Part shown: positions 53,326 to 62,282 of the stretch, one piece after another
Numbering within the stretch: position 1 is the first letter of the stretch
How the letters are laid out: every line of letters starts with the position of its first letter
From: Siphonobacter aquaeclarae
Lineage (GTDB): Bacteria; Bacteroidota; Bacteroidia; Cytophagales; Spirosomataceae
Length of the DNA stretch: 64,000 nucleotides
Assembly: GCF_900103285.1 (NCBI RefSeq)
Contig: NZ_FNGS01000001.1
Span: forward strand, 489,515 to 553,514
Direction: 5' to 3'
Program-made: the position numbers and the translations under genes
The notes under the pieces: generated by a model
Databases searched by the model: none
Told to the model about the DNA's origin: nothing
The model's input: the letters and a program-made list of their open reading frames with translations, nothing else

Positions 53326-55239
53326 ATGAAAAAGTATTTATTCTGCCTGCTGGCCGGGCTGTCGACCGGCGTAATGGCGCAGGAGCGCACTTCCAACTGG
53401 AAAGGCTTCGAACGCATCGATTTTCCGTTCCAAAATACGCAGGCGTTTCTGGTGAAACCGTACCGGGCTGTCCCGGGCAACCCCTGGGTATGGCGCGCGC
53501 ACTTCCCGGCGTGGCATACGGAGATGGACAGCATACTCCTCAGCCGCGGTTTTCATGTTGCTTACGTCAATACCAACGACCAGTTCGGCCATCCCAAAGC
53601 CATGCAGGTATGGGATGATTTTTATGCATATCTCGTCGGGGACAAGCACCTCGCACCGAAAGTAGCCCTCGAAGGCGTCAGCCGCGGCGGGTTGTATGTC
53701 TATGGCTGGGCCAAGCGCAATCCGGACAAGGTGAGTTGCATCTACGCCGAAGCCCCGGTATGCGACCCCAAAAGCTGGCCGGGCGGCAAGGGCAAAAGCC
53801 CCGGCTCGGCGCAGGACTGGGCATTATGGAAGAAATTGTATGGCTTGACTGACGAAGAAGCGGCTACTTTCCCGGATATTCCGCTGAACGACCTGAACGG
53901 GTTGGCGGCGTTTAAAGTGCCGGTAATACACGTCGTCAGTTTGCAGGATAAACTCGTTCCGAACGACGAAAATACCTTTCCCTTTCTGAACAATTACATG
54001 AAAGCCGGCGGCCCTGCCTCGGCTTATCCGATGAGTCGGGGGGCGCAGACCCTGGAAGGGCATCATTTTCCGATTGAACATCCCGAACAGTTCGCCGACT
54101 TCCTTTACGATCATTCCGTGCCGGTCGCGCAACCGCTCAAACGGCAAGCCTACATCGAGCCGAACGCCGGTCTCGGCCGTAGTCTGGAAAAATTCGCGGC
54201 GACGAAGAAAGGTACCGTCGCCTTCCTCGGCGGCTCGATTACGCATAATCCCGGCTGGCGGACGAAGGTCATCCAATACCTCAAAGAGCGGTTTCCGGAG
54301 ACGCAGTTTACCATTATCTCCGCCGGTATCCCTTCCCTTGGAAGTACGCCGCACGCCTTCCGGTTTCAAACCGATGTATTGAAAAAAGGAACGCCGGATC
54401 TTCTTTTTCTGGAATCAGCGGTGAATGACCGCGTCAACGGGTTCAGTACCGATGCCCAGAAAAAAGCACTGGAAGGTATTCTCCGGCAACTCTATTCCGC
54501 TAATCCGCAGGCAGATGCGGTACTGATGGCATTCGCCGATCCGGAAAAAAACGAAGATTTTGCCAAAGGGCAGACCCCGCCGGAAGTACTGATCCACCAG
54601 GAGCTTGCCCGGTATTACGGCATTCCATTCCTGAACCTGGCCCGGGAAGTGTACGACCGGATTCACGCCGGGGAGTTTTCGTGGCAGTATGACTTCAAAG
54701 ACCTCCACCCGTCGCCGTTCGGGCAGGAAATCTATTTTCAGACGATGAAAGAGCTGCTTCGCCTGCCGGCAAAGGCTGCGCTGCGTACGCTACCGGCGCT
54801 GCGGAGCCCGTATGCCTACAGCGCCGGGCGGTATCGTTCGTTAACCGAAGCCATAAAAACGAAAGGTTTCGAGCGGATCGAGTCCTGGAAACCGACCGAT
54901 AAAACCGGCACGCGGGAAGGGTTCGTCGATGTGCCGATGCTCGTGGCAACACAGGCGGGCGCGTCCTTTGAATTTCCGTTTACCGGCCGGGCAGTCGGAA
55001 TCGCGGTCATTTCCGGCCCCGATGCCGGTATTCTTTCTTATCGCATCGACGGCGGAAAACCCCGGCGACTGGACCTCTTCACACAATGGAGTACCCAGCT
55101 TCACCTGCCGTGGTATCTGATGCTTGGCGACGACCTGAAGCCCGGCAAACATACCCTGCACGTGGAACTGCTCCCGCAGGAAGACGCCGGCCGCAAAGGA
55201 AATGCCTGCCGCATTGTCCACTTTCTGGTTAACGAGTAA
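53326..55239 (+). CDS. Two-domain esterase: alpha/beta hydrolase fused to SGNH hydrolase
   Basis: A 637-residue secreted protein from the ATG at 53326, with a signal peptide (KKYLFCLLAGLSTGVMAQ). Residues about 20-270 are an alpha/beta hydrolase with the nucleophile elbow GVSRGG and a later HVVSLQDKLVP and EGHHFPIEHP (acid and histidine). Residues about 290-480 are an SGNH/GDSL domain: FLGGSITHNPGW (block I serine), ESAVNDR (block III Asn) and DLHPSPFG (Asp-His dyad). A beta-sandwich of about 130 residues closes the protein. Probably removes acetyl or similar groups from a rhamnose-rich polysaccharide before GH78/GH106 action, since it is divergently arranged with them. Confidence 0.85.
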   Translation: MKKYLFCLLAGLSTGVMAQERTSNWKGFERIDFPFQNTQAFLVKPYRAVPGNPWVWRAHFPAWHTEMDSILLSRGFHVAYVNTNDQFGHPKAMQVWDDFYAYLVGDKHLAPKVALEGVSRGGLYVYGWAKRNPDKVSCIYAEAPVCDPKSWPGGKGKSPGSAQDWALWKKLYGLTDEEAATFPDIPLNDLNGLAAFKVPVIHVVSLQDKLVPNDENTFPFLNNYMKAGGPASAYPMSRGAQTLEGHHFPIEHPEQFADFLYDHSVPVAQPLKRQAYIEPNAGLGRSLEKFAATKKGTVAFLGGSITHNPGWRTKVIQYLKERFPETQFTIISAGIPSLGSTPHAFRFQTDVLKKGTPDLLFLESAVNDRVNGFSTDAQKKALEGILRQLYSANPQADAVLMAFADPEKNEDFAKGQTPPEVLIHQELARYYGIPFLNLAREVYDRIHAGEFSWQYDFKDLHPSPFGQEIYFQTMKELLRLPAKAALRTLPALRSPYAYSAGRYRSLTEAIKTKGFERIESWKPTDKTGTREGFVDVPMLVATQAGASFEFPFTGRAVGIAVISGPDAGILSYRIDGGKPRRLDLFTQWSTQLHLPWYLMLGDDLKPGKHTLHVELLPQEDAGRKGNACRIVHFLVNE

Positions 55240-56869
55240 GGCGGACGAGCAGCGTTTCGTCGAGGGTTTCGTGCCGGGTTTCCTTGTTGATAAACGACAC
55301 ACCCAGTTCGCTGATGTGGTAATGGGGGAAGCGTTCGAGCACACGGACATCGTACCCCTCCGCTGTCAGCGCGGTGGCTTTTTCAGGCCGGAGGAAGACA
55401 TATGCCGTGTCTGCCACCGGAAACGTAAGGTAGCGCACCGGTTTTTCGGCATAAAATTCCAGGGCATAGTTGGCCGCGTCGCCGGGAATGACAGATATCT
55501 CCGGAATATCACCCTGCTGGTTGACGTAGTCGGCAACCCGGTTACCGGATTGGTACCCCACAATCGCCGGGTAGAGCAGCAGGCTGTATACCCCGTTCAT
55601 CACCAGCGACGCCAGCAGGCTTACCCGTACCGCGTTGGTAATGCTGACGGGCGGAAACAGCCCTATCGCCCCGACCGCCAGTATCCCGACCAGCAGGAAC
55701 GCCACCCACCCGAACGAAATGGAAATCAGGTAGATACCAAGTAATCCTGCCAAAAACAAGAGCCCTGAAATACCATACTGAACGGCGATCATCCAGCGCT
55801 TATGCTCCGCCGCCGCGACGACCTGCGCCGTGAGAATACACATCATCGGGTACAGCACATTCAGGTAATGCGGCAATTGAAATTTCGATGCTGAAAACAG
55901 GAGGAGAGAGAAGAGCACGCCGCCGGTCAGTACCCAGTCGTCGGCTTTTTTTCTATTCTTAAACCTTTCATACAACGCGTAGTAGAACAGGACCGACCAC
56001 GGCAGAAATGCCCACAGCAACGTATGGAGATAGAAAAACGGATCGCCGGCGCCTTTGATCGGGCCTGAATTGGTAAACCGTCCGAACTGGCTGTCCCAGA
56101 AAAAAAACCGCAGACCGGAAACGCCCGTCTGCCCGAAAACAACTTTTTCCGGATGAAGATCAAACTGTACGTACAGGCAGTACAATTCCGGTAGAAAAAA
56201 CACGCAGGTGAGCGCGACAGCCAGCCACCAGCGCGGGTGAAAGAGACCCTTCCAGTCTCCCCGGACGAGGGCGTCGATGACAATACCGCTACCGATGATG
56301 ATCAGGATGAATATACCCTTCGTCATGACCGCCATTCCCGCAAAAAAAGCTCCCCAAACCGCGTGAGCCAGGCTTTTCTCCCGGTACAACCGGTAAAAAT
56401 GGTACAGGGAGGCGATACAGAAACCGGTGAGATAGGGCTCCGCCCGTACGTCGACGTTCGAAATCAGCAAATGCTCGACCGCCAGGTACATCAGCAGGGC
56501 CAGCTGCGCCACATACACCGAATACCGGAACCGGGCCAGCCGGTAGGTATACCAGCCGCCAAGTACCCAGCAAAGCAGCGCCGGCAGCTTGTAAGCGAAC
56601 GATGCATAGCCGAAGAGCTTGTAGCTCAGCGCAGTAAGCCAGAAAGGCAGGTGGGGTTTATCGAGCCAGTCACGGCCTTCAAGTGTCAGGTTGATCCAAT
56701 CTCCGCTGTGCGCCATATTTTTGGCGATGGTCGCATAAAGCGTGCCGTCTGTTTCGAGCACAGGGGAAAGCAACCCGGAAAAATTGATCAGCACGCCCAG
56801 TAGGACGAGGCCGCTGAAGACGGAATCTTGGGCTTTCCGGAGACCGGACGCCGGGAGAGCTATATTCAT
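55229..56869 (-). CDS. ArnT-like (GT39/GT83) glycosyltransferase
   Basis: A 546-residue polytopic membrane protein with about 12 hydrophobic segments. The first periplasmic loop has the family's acidic signature (SPVLETDGTLYATIAKNM) and later GRDWLDKPHLPFWLTALSYKLFG, which matches the ArnT/dolichyl-phosphate-mannose mannosyltransferase group using polyprenyl-phosphate sugar donors. It probably adds a sugar to lipid A or an envelope protein or glycan. Its 3' end overlaps the convergent esterase gene by 11 bases. The acceptor is unknown. Confidence 0.87.
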   Translation of the reverse strand: MNIALPASGLRKAQDSVFSGLVLLGVLINFSGLLSPVLETDGTLYATIAKNMAHSGDWINLTLEGRDWLDKPHLPFWLTALSYKLFGYASFAYKLPALLCWVLGGWYTYRLARFRYSVYVAQLALLMYLAVEHLLISNVDVRAEPYLTGFCIASLYHFYRLYREKSLAHAVWGAFFAGMAVMTKGIFILIIIGSGIVIDALVRGDWKGLFHPRWWLAVALTCVFFLPELYCLYVQFDLHPEKVVFGQTGVSGLRFFFWDSQFGRFTNSGPIKGAGDPFFYLHTLLWAFLPWSVLFYYALYERFKNRKKADDWVLTGGVLFSLLLFSASKFQLPHYLNVLYPMMCILTAQVVAAAEHKRWMIAVQYGISGLLFLAGLLGIYLISISFGWVAFLLVGILAVGAIGLFPPVSITNAVRVSLLASLVMNGVYSLLLYPAIVGYQSGNRVADYVNQQGDIPEISVIPGDAANYALEFYAEKPVRYLTFPVADTAYVFLRPEKATALTAEGYDVRVLERFPHYHISELGVSFINKETRHETLDETLLVRLTR

Positions 56870-56966
56870 TCAAGACAGGTCCGGCGTCTCCCCGGAATCG
56901 GGGGTTAACGCCGGTTACAAAGTTCCTCAACCAGAACTCTTCCCGCTGTCAAGAAATTGTTAAGTT

Positions 56967-57863
56967 TTAAACAAAAGACTTCTTCGCGCGGCTGTATTTC
57001 TTGTTGAAAACGCCGTCTTTCAGGTATCCGGTTATCGCCGTTTTGACGGTATTGATACGGGTCTGGTAGTTGACAGCGCCTATTGTGCACAGATTGGCGA
57101 AGGCTTTGTCCCAGTTTCCGTTGGTATTGAGGGCGTTGGCAATGCGGTCGTTGGTCCCCCGGCCCTGATGCCGGATGTCACAGATCAGCTGGCAAACGCT
57201 GGCAGGCGCTTTGTCGAGGTCGAAGCGCGTGTCGTATTCCACCAGATTATCGCGGAAATGGTCGATAGCCGTCTCCACCTGCAACCGCCGATGCGCCGGG
57301 TCATTGGCCGCCCAGTGCACGAGCCGCGCCGAGCAGATCAGTTCCTGGTTTTCGACTTCGTTGAGGCTCGGATTAAGGTAATCCATCAACGCCTGGGTAG
57401 AGTCGTCGTTTTCGAGCTGCTTCAGCGTGCCGTTGCTATTCCGGTAATAGATCCTGTCATTTTTGAGGACGAGCTTCGGAAAGTACGTCGCGCCGTTGGG
57501 CAGGGCAAGCAACTTTTTGAAAAACCGGACGAAGTCTCCGTTCGGTACATGCGCCGCATACTGCATGAAGCTGAAGGTGAATTTGGCCCTGTCGTACGTA
57601 TTCAGGCACTGAAACGAGCCCTGGCTTTCGGCTTTCGCTGTCGGATGAATGAAATAGGCCCAGAAACCAAATTCCTTCACATAGGGAGACGGCTCATAGG
57701 CCTGCCCGGCGGGGATAATGGTATTGTAAATACCGATGTTCTCCTTGTAAAGTGTTTGATAGCCAACTATAAACCGGCTTTCTTTCGAGTTATTCAGTTT
57801 GGCGTAGTAGGCGGTGCGACCGTTCGCCAGTACGGAACTGGAGAGTGTAAAATCGTAAGGCAT
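56967..57863 (-). CDS. Uncharacterised protein, possibly lysozyme-like
   Basis: A 298-residue protein from the ATG at 57863 (MPYDFTLSSS). I do not recognise the family securely. It has no signal peptide. Distinct blocks are FIVGYQTLYKENIGIYN, KEFGFWAYFIHPTAKAESQG, CLNTYDRAKFTFSFMQYAAHVPNGDF (an arrangement recalling peptidoglycan-binding/lysozyme-like toxins), and a helical C-terminus with CQLICDIRHQGRGTND. The coding frame is well formed; the open frame continues far upstream on the opposite strand of the helicase gene, but that is a shadow. It is divergent from the helicase with a 114-base gap. Confidence 0.65.
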   Translation of the reverse strand: MPYDFTLSSSVLANGRTAYYAKLNNSKESRFIVGYQTLYKENIGIYNTIIPAGQAYEPSPYVKEFGFWAYFIHPTAKAESQGSFQCLNTYDRAKFTFSFMQYAAHVPNGDFVRFFKKLLALPNGATYFPKLVLKNDRIYYRNSNGTLKQLENDDSTQALMDYLNPSLNEVENQELICSARLVHWAANDPAHRRLQVETAIDHFRDNLVEYDTRFDLDKAPASVCQLICDIRHQGRGTNDRIANALNTNGNWDKAFANLCTIGAVNYQTRINTVKTAITGYLKDGVFNKKYSRAKKSFV

Positions 57864-57977
57864 AGGTATCTGCGGTGTAAACAAGGCAAAGTTATAGGAA
57901 ATCGCTTTTTCCGTCCGGGAAATGAGTATACGGCGCGACGGTGCCCAAAACCGGCAGATCAGGTGTATTTTTGCAAC

Positions 57978-59312
57978 ATGACTACGTTCGAAGACCTGAA
58001 TCTGAACAAGCAGCTGCTCAACGCGCTCAACGATCTCGGCTATACCCAACCAACGCCTATCCAGGAAAAAGTATTTTCCGTCGTGATGTCGGGCCGGGAC
58101 GTCTGCGGGATCGCCCAGACGGGCACCGGTAAAACGCTGGCCTACCTCCTGCCCTGCCTGCGTCAGTACCAGTATTCGAAGGAGAAACTGCCGCAGATTT
58201 TGGTGCTGGTGCCCACGCGCGAGCTTGTGATGCAGGTCGTTGATACGGTGAAAGAACTGTCCGCCTATCTCAACCTCATTGTTCAGGGCGTTTACGGTGG
58301 CGCCAACATGCGCACGCAGGTGGCGGAACTGCAACAGGGCGTCGACGTCCTCGTCGCTACGCCCGGCCGCCTGATCGATATCCTGATGGCCGGCGCGCTG
58401 AAGATGAAAAACGTGAAGAAGCTGGTCATCGACGAAGTAGACGAAATGCTCAACCTGGGCTTCCGGCCGCAGCTGGAGCGCCTGCTCGAACTTCTTCCCC
58501 AGAAACGGCAGAACCTGCTCTTTTCGGCTACGCTGACGGACGACGTGAGCGGGCTCATGGACGAGTACTTCACCAATCCCGTCCGGGTAGAAGCGGCGCC
58601 GGCGGGGTCTCCGGTAGCGACGATCGACCAGTCCCTGTACCACGTACCGAATTTTCATACCAAAATCAACCTGCTGAAACTACTGCTGGCCGACCGGGAC
58701 GTATTCTCAAAGGCGCTGCTGTTTACGGCGACGAAGCAGCAGGCCGACGACGTCTTCGACAAACTGGAAGTACTGTTTCCGGATGAAGCGGGGGTCATCC
58801 ATTCCAACAAAGCACAAAATAACCGCTTTCTGACGGTACAGCGGTTTGAAGACGGTACCCACCGGATTCTGATCGCTACTGACCTCGTTGCCAGAGGGAT
58901 AGACGTCGCCGGCGTTTCGCACGTCATCAACCTCGACGTGCCGGAAACACCGGAAAACTACGTCCACCGCATCGGACGGACCGGTCGGGCTGACCGCCGC
59001 GGCATTGCCCTGACCCTGGTTTCTCCGCTCGAAGAAGAACGCATCGCGCCCATTGAAGCCCTGATGCAGTATACCATTCCGGTGCAGGAGCTGCCGGAAG
59101 ACCTCGAACTATCCACTGAACTGACGAAAGACGAAAAGCCCAGGACAACCCTGAAGCTTCCGACGGTACGTATGGACCGGAAAGAAACCGACGGCACCGC
59201 TTTTCACGATAAAATCGACAAGAACAAAAAAGTCAACGTCCGCCGGGATCACGCGAAGGAAAAGATGAAGAAATACGGCAGACCGATCCGGAAAACACGC
59301 CGAAACAATTGA
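57978..59312 (+). CDS. DEAD-box-type RNA helicase with DEVD motif
   Basis: A 444-residue helicase from the ATG at 57978. The Q motif (YTQPTPIQEKVF), motif I (AQTGTGKT), Ia (PTRELVMQ), motif III (FSATL), V and VI (ATDLVARGIDV, HRIGRTGRADR) are all present. Motif II reads DEVD (VIDEVDEML) where the family has DEAD. The C-terminal tail is basic (KKVNVRRDHAKEKMKKYGR), typical of RhlE-type proteins that bind RNA in ribosome biogenesis or cold adaptation. The frame is open 270 codons upstream, but only as antisense to the neighbouring gene. It is monocistronic, with its own terminator. Confidence 0.93.
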   Translation: MTTFEDLNLNKQLLNALNDLGYTQPTPIQEKVFSVVMSGRDVCGIAQTGTGKTLAYLLPCLRQYQYSKEKLPQILVLVPTRELVMQVVDTVKELSAYLNLIVQGVYGGANMRTQVAELQQGVDVLVATPGRLIDILMAGALKMKNVKKLVIDEVDEMLNLGFRPQLERLLELLPQKRQNLLFSATLTDDVSGLMDEYFTNPVRVEAAPAGSPVATIDQSLYHVPNFHTKINLLKLLLADRDVFSKALLFTATKQQADDVFDKLEVLFPDEAGVIHSNKAQNNRFLTVQRFEDGTHRILIATDLVARGIDVAGVSHVINLDVPETPENYVHRIGRTGRADRRGIALTLVSPLEEERIAPIEALMQYTIPVQELPEDLELSTELTKDEKPRTTLKLPTVRMDRKETDGTAFHDKIDKNKKVNVRRDHAKEKMKKYGRPIRKTRRNN

Positions 59313-59313
59313 T

Positions 59314-59346
59314 CGCCCCTGCTGACATAGGGTTGTCAGCAGGGCG
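59314..59346 (+). terminator. Terminator of the helicase gene
   Basis: Arms cgcccctgctgaca and tgtcagcagggcg pair over 13 bp with one bulged base around a 6-base loop two bases after the stop codon, followed by a T-rich tail. Confidence 0.88.
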
Positions 59347-59378
59347 TTTCATTTTCGCCGGAAAAACAACCGATCGTT

Positions 59379-59822
59379 ATGGAAACCTTCACACTCCTCG
59401 GACCTGTCATCCGGACCACCAATCAAAACGGACAGGCGGCGCACGACATTCCGGCTCTCTGGCAGCGTTTCTTCGCCGAAAACCTGGCAGCCGCTATTCC
59501 CGGACGCGTCGACAACGCGATCTACTGCCTTTACACAGACTATGAAACCGACCATACCGGCCCGTACACGACCCTTCTCGGTTGCCGGGTCGAAGCCGGT
59601 ACGCAGGCGCCGGCAGGTATGGAAACGCGCACAGTACCTGCCGGGCAGTACCATGAGATCGTTGCAAAAGGAAACCTGGACAGCGGGATTATCTACGATG
59701 CGTGGGTGACTATCTGGCAATCAGACCTGCCGCGGGCCTTCACGGCCGACTTTGAAGTTTACGGCGAAAGAGCGGCTGACCCTGCTGACGCGGAAGTTTC
59801 TATCTTTGTTGCCGTCCGGTAA
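59379..59822 (+). CDS. GyrI-like small-molecule-binding domain protein
   Basis: A 147-residue protein of the GyrI-like/integron effector-binding type: TFTLLGPVIRTTNQNGQAAHDIPALWQRFF at the start, YCLYTDYETDHTGPYTTLLGCRV in the middle, TRTVPAGQYHEIV, and a closing FTADFEVYGER near 125. It has no DNA-binding domain. These proteins bind or hydrolyse small toxic or cyclic compounds. It is the first of three genes with gaps of six bases and a four-base overlap, so it is co-expressed with a DUF1801 protein and a serine hydrolase. Confidence 0.85.
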   Translation: METFTLLGPVIRTTNQNGQAAHDIPALWQRFFAENLAAAIPGRVDNAIYCLYTDYETDHTGPYTTLLGCRVEAGTQAPAGMETRTVPAGQYHEIVAKGNLDSGIIYDAWVTIWQSDLPRAFTADFEVYGERAADPADAEVSIFVAVR

Positions 59823-59828
59823 CACCTC

Positions 59829-60176
59829 ATGCGCGAAATGGATCGCTATTTTCTGGAACAGGAAGAACCCGTCCGGAGCTGCATGCTCTTCCTGCGGGAA
59901 TACATCCTGGGCAAAGACCCCGCCATTACCGAGGCGTGGAAGTACCGTATGCCGTTTTTTTGTTTTCGGGGGAAGATGTTCTGCTACCTCTGGACGGACC
60001 GGAAAACTTCCCTGCCCTACATCGGCGTGGTTGAAGGAAAACGCGTCGACCATCCGGGCCTGCTGCTTGAAAAGCGGGCCCGGATGCGGATTTTTCCCGT
60101 TGACCCGCGGAAAGATCTCGTCGTGGAGGACCTGGACATATTGTTCGACAAAATACTCGCCCTGTATCGCCCATGA
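59829..60176 (+). CDS. DUF1801 domain protein
   Basis: A 115-residue protein matching the YdhG-like DUF1801 fold: RDFLREYILGKDPAITEAWKYRMPFF-like sequence near 22-47, then FCYLWTDRKTSLPYIGVVEG and KRARMRIFPV. No catalytic motif is apparent, and the fold is thought to bind small ligands. It lies six bases after the GyrI-like gene and overlaps the serine hydrolase by four bases (ATGA). Confidence 0.85.
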   Translation: MREMDRYFLEQEEPVRSCMLFLREYILGKDPAITEAWKYRMPFFCFRGKMFCYLWTDRKTSLPYIGVVEGKRVDHPGLLLEKRARMRIFPVDPRKDLVVEDLDILFDKILALYRP

Positions 60177-61072
60177 CCCGGATTCTCCTGCTCTGGCTTT
60201 TCACCGCTGCCGCTGTTTCGGCCCAAAAAACCGACGCCCGGCTTCAGAAAGAAATTGATAAACTGACAACCGGCTTTCACGGTACCATCGGTGTATATGT
60301 CAAGGACCTGAAAACCGGGCAAACGGCCTCGGTACTCGCCGATACTGTCTTCCCGACTGCCAGTATCGTCAAAGTACCCATTCTGCTGGGCGTCATGGAC
60401 AAAATAGAAAAAGGGCAGCTCGGATATCACCAGAATGTGGTACTGACCGATTCGCTGCGGTACCCGGGAAGCGACGAGGCCGATCTCGTCAACGCGATGA
60501 AAACCGGCGAAAAAATCGAAATCAGCCGCCTTATTCTCCTGATGCTCAGCACGAGCGACAATACGGCAAGTTTGTGGTTGCAGGGCCTGGCCGGCGGCGG
60601 GCTCCGGATCAATGCCATTCTCGACAGCCTCGGGTACGCGCAGACGCGGGTGAACAGCCGTACGCCCGGCCGACAGCATATCCGCAACCGCATCGGCTGG
60701 GGGCAGACGACCCCAAGGGAAATGGCGACGCTCTTCGAGCAGATCGCAGCCGGAAAGGTATTCAGTCGCTCGGCAAGCGAAAAAATGCTCCGCCTGCTGG
60801 GCCGGCAGTACTGGGATCAGTATGCACTCTCGCAGATACCGCCGGACGTATTTGCGGCCGACAAACACGGCTGCGTCAATAAAAGCCGCAGTGAAGTAGT
60901 CTATGTAGCGGGAGATCACCCATATGTCTTCGCCGTCTTTACCCAAAACAACCAGGATGAAAGCTGGGAACCCTCCAACGAAGCATGGACCGTCACCCGA
61001 AAACTATCTGCCCTGCTCTGGAAGTACTATCACCCCAAATCGACCTGGGTACCTGATACCAAAAACTGGTGA
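60173..61072 (+). CDS. Class A beta-lactamase-like serine hydrolase with altered active site
   Basis: A 299-residue secreted protein (signal peptide about 1-18). The first two class A motifs are intact: S64-x-x-K67 (TASIVKVP) and S128-D-N130 (STSDNTAS). The omega-loop ExxLN that supplies the general base in class A enzymes is not found; the corresponding stretch reads NSRTPGRQHIRN. The third motif is KHG (ADKHGCV) in place of KTG. A D-Ala-D-Ala-type or other peptidase/esterase is therefore more likely than an efficient beta-lactamase. It overlaps the DUF1801 gene by four bases and the convergent DUF2252 gene by 43 bases. Confidence 0.82.
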   Translation: MTRILLLWLFTAAAVSAQKTDARLQKEIDKLTTGFHGTIGVYVKDLKTGQTASVLADTVFPTASIVKVPILLGVMDKIEKGQLGYHQNVVLTDSLRYPGSDEADLVNAMKTGEKIEISRLILLMLSTSDNTASLWLQGLAGGGLRINAILDSLGYAQTRVNSRTPGRQHIRNRIGWGQTTPREMATLFEQIAAGKVFSRSASEKMLRLLGRQYWDQYALSQIPPDVFAADKHGCVNKSRSEVVYVAGDHPYVFAVFTQNNQDESWEPSNEAWTVTRKLSALLWKYYHPKSTWVPDTKNW

Positions 61073-62235
61073 CGGGCCTGGTATTCCCGCACATACTCGT
61101 GGTACTGAGCCCGGGTACGTTCTGCTGATTCGCGGGCGAAGTGAAGCAGTGACTTTTCCTGCTTTTTCTCACCAAATGCAATAAGTTCGTCGGTAATACT
61201 GGACCCGTTACGGCCCCCGCTACGGAGAATACCCGAAGCGGCGAGGCGCGCCATCGAACCGATAATATCCTGCAACCTGCGGAAATTGCCCTTGCAGGCC
61301 CGGAGATCCATCCGGTCCTGGGAGGGTTGCAGCTCTTTCATCACATAGTCTGTGCCGCCGACGCGCAGCGGGCGGAGCAGCGCCGGAGATTTATGCTGAA
61401 CGTATTCCTGGACGGCGGTAATCCGCCCGGCCGGATCTGCCCAGACCGGCTGTGGTACCGTTGTCAGGTTTTCGAGGGAAGATAAAACGGCTTCTTTCAG
61501 GTCAACCAGCCGGAACCTGCCTTCTTCCCGCACCAGCACCACATACCGTTTCAATCCCACGCTTCCGGTACCGGCGAGCCGCCAGGCTACGTCGAGTACT
61601 TCCATAGAACGGAGGGTATGATCCTGATTCAAAGCCGTTTGTATGTCAGATCGAAGCGGTTTTCGCTGATCTTTTTTGAGACGAAACGTGCGCGTTTCGT
61701 CGGTGCGCAGGCGCTCCCGGCTCCTCCGTACCCGCTCCCGTACAAAGCGGCTCTCTTTCCGGTCGCGTACCTGGCGGATAAAATCCCGGAGCAAACCCGT
61801 AGCCGTTTCCTTTTCGATGACCCAGGGCTTGCCCTGCCGGAGTACCGCCATATAGGTATCGACGGTAAACCGGCTGAGCCTGTTGGCTTCGGACGGCGGC
61901 AGGGAAAGCGCTTCCGCCCCGAGGTAAATACTGGTCAGCAGCCGCGCCAGCTCCCAGGAAGCGGGTGCGAGCCGCGCCTCGTCGAAATCATTCAGATCAA
62001 AATAAACAATATCATCGCTGCCGCGGTAGGTACCGAAGTTCTCGAGGTGGAGGTCTCCCGTGATCCAGCAGCGGGTAGGGTCATCCCAATCCGCATACCG
62101 GCGGAGGTCTTCGTAAAAAAGCCGGCAGGTACCGCGGAAGAACCGAAAGGGATCTTCCGTCAGCGCGGCATATTTGCGGGTTACCCATCGGGGGTCCCGG
62201 TGTTGGTTATAGGCCAGAATCCGGTCAAGTACCAT
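61030..62235 (-). CDS. DUF2252 family protein
   Basis: A 401-residue soluble protein from the ATG at 62235 (an earlier GTG is possible). It shows the DUF2252 pattern: RDPRWVTRKYAALTEDPFRFFRGTCRLFYEDL near the start, CWITGDLHLENFGTYRG (a kinase-like HxD-type loop), VYFDLNDFDEARLAPASWELARL, and a C-terminal HFARESAERTRAQYHEYV. The family has an aminoglycoside-phosphotransferase-like fold, but its reaction is unknown. Its 3' end overlaps the convergent serine hydrolase by 43 bases, an unusually long coding overlap. It lies on the same strand as the membrane acyltransferase, 47 bases downstream. Confidence 0.85.
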   Translation of the reverse strand: MVLDRILAYNQHRDPRWVTRKYAALTEDPFRFFRGTCRLFYEDLRRYADWDDPTRCWITGDLHLENFGTYRGSDDIVYFDLNDFDEARLAPASWELARLLTSIYLGAEALSLPPSEANRLSRFTVDTYMAVLRQGKPWVIEKETATGLLRDFIRQVRDRKESRFVRERVRRSRERLRTDETRTFRLKKDQRKPLRSDIQTALNQDHTLRSMEVLDVAWRLAGTGSVGLKRYVVLVREEGRFRLVDLKEAVLSSLENLTTVPQPVWADPAGRITAVQEYVQHKSPALLRPLRVGGTDYVMKELQPSQDRMDLRACKGNFRRLQDIIGSMARLAASGILRSGGRNGSSITDELIAFGEKKQEKSLLHFARESAERTRAQYHEYVREYQARHQFLVSGTQVDLG

Positions 62236-62282
62236 AATTGATGACTTTTTTGTTGGACGAAAACCCACCCATCCGGCTTAAT

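Noticed and set aside
57168-57977. Possible 270-codon N-terminal extension of the helicase
   Set aside because: It is antisense to the orphan gene at 56967-57863, and the Q motif expected near the helicase N-terminus begins just after the ATG at 57978.
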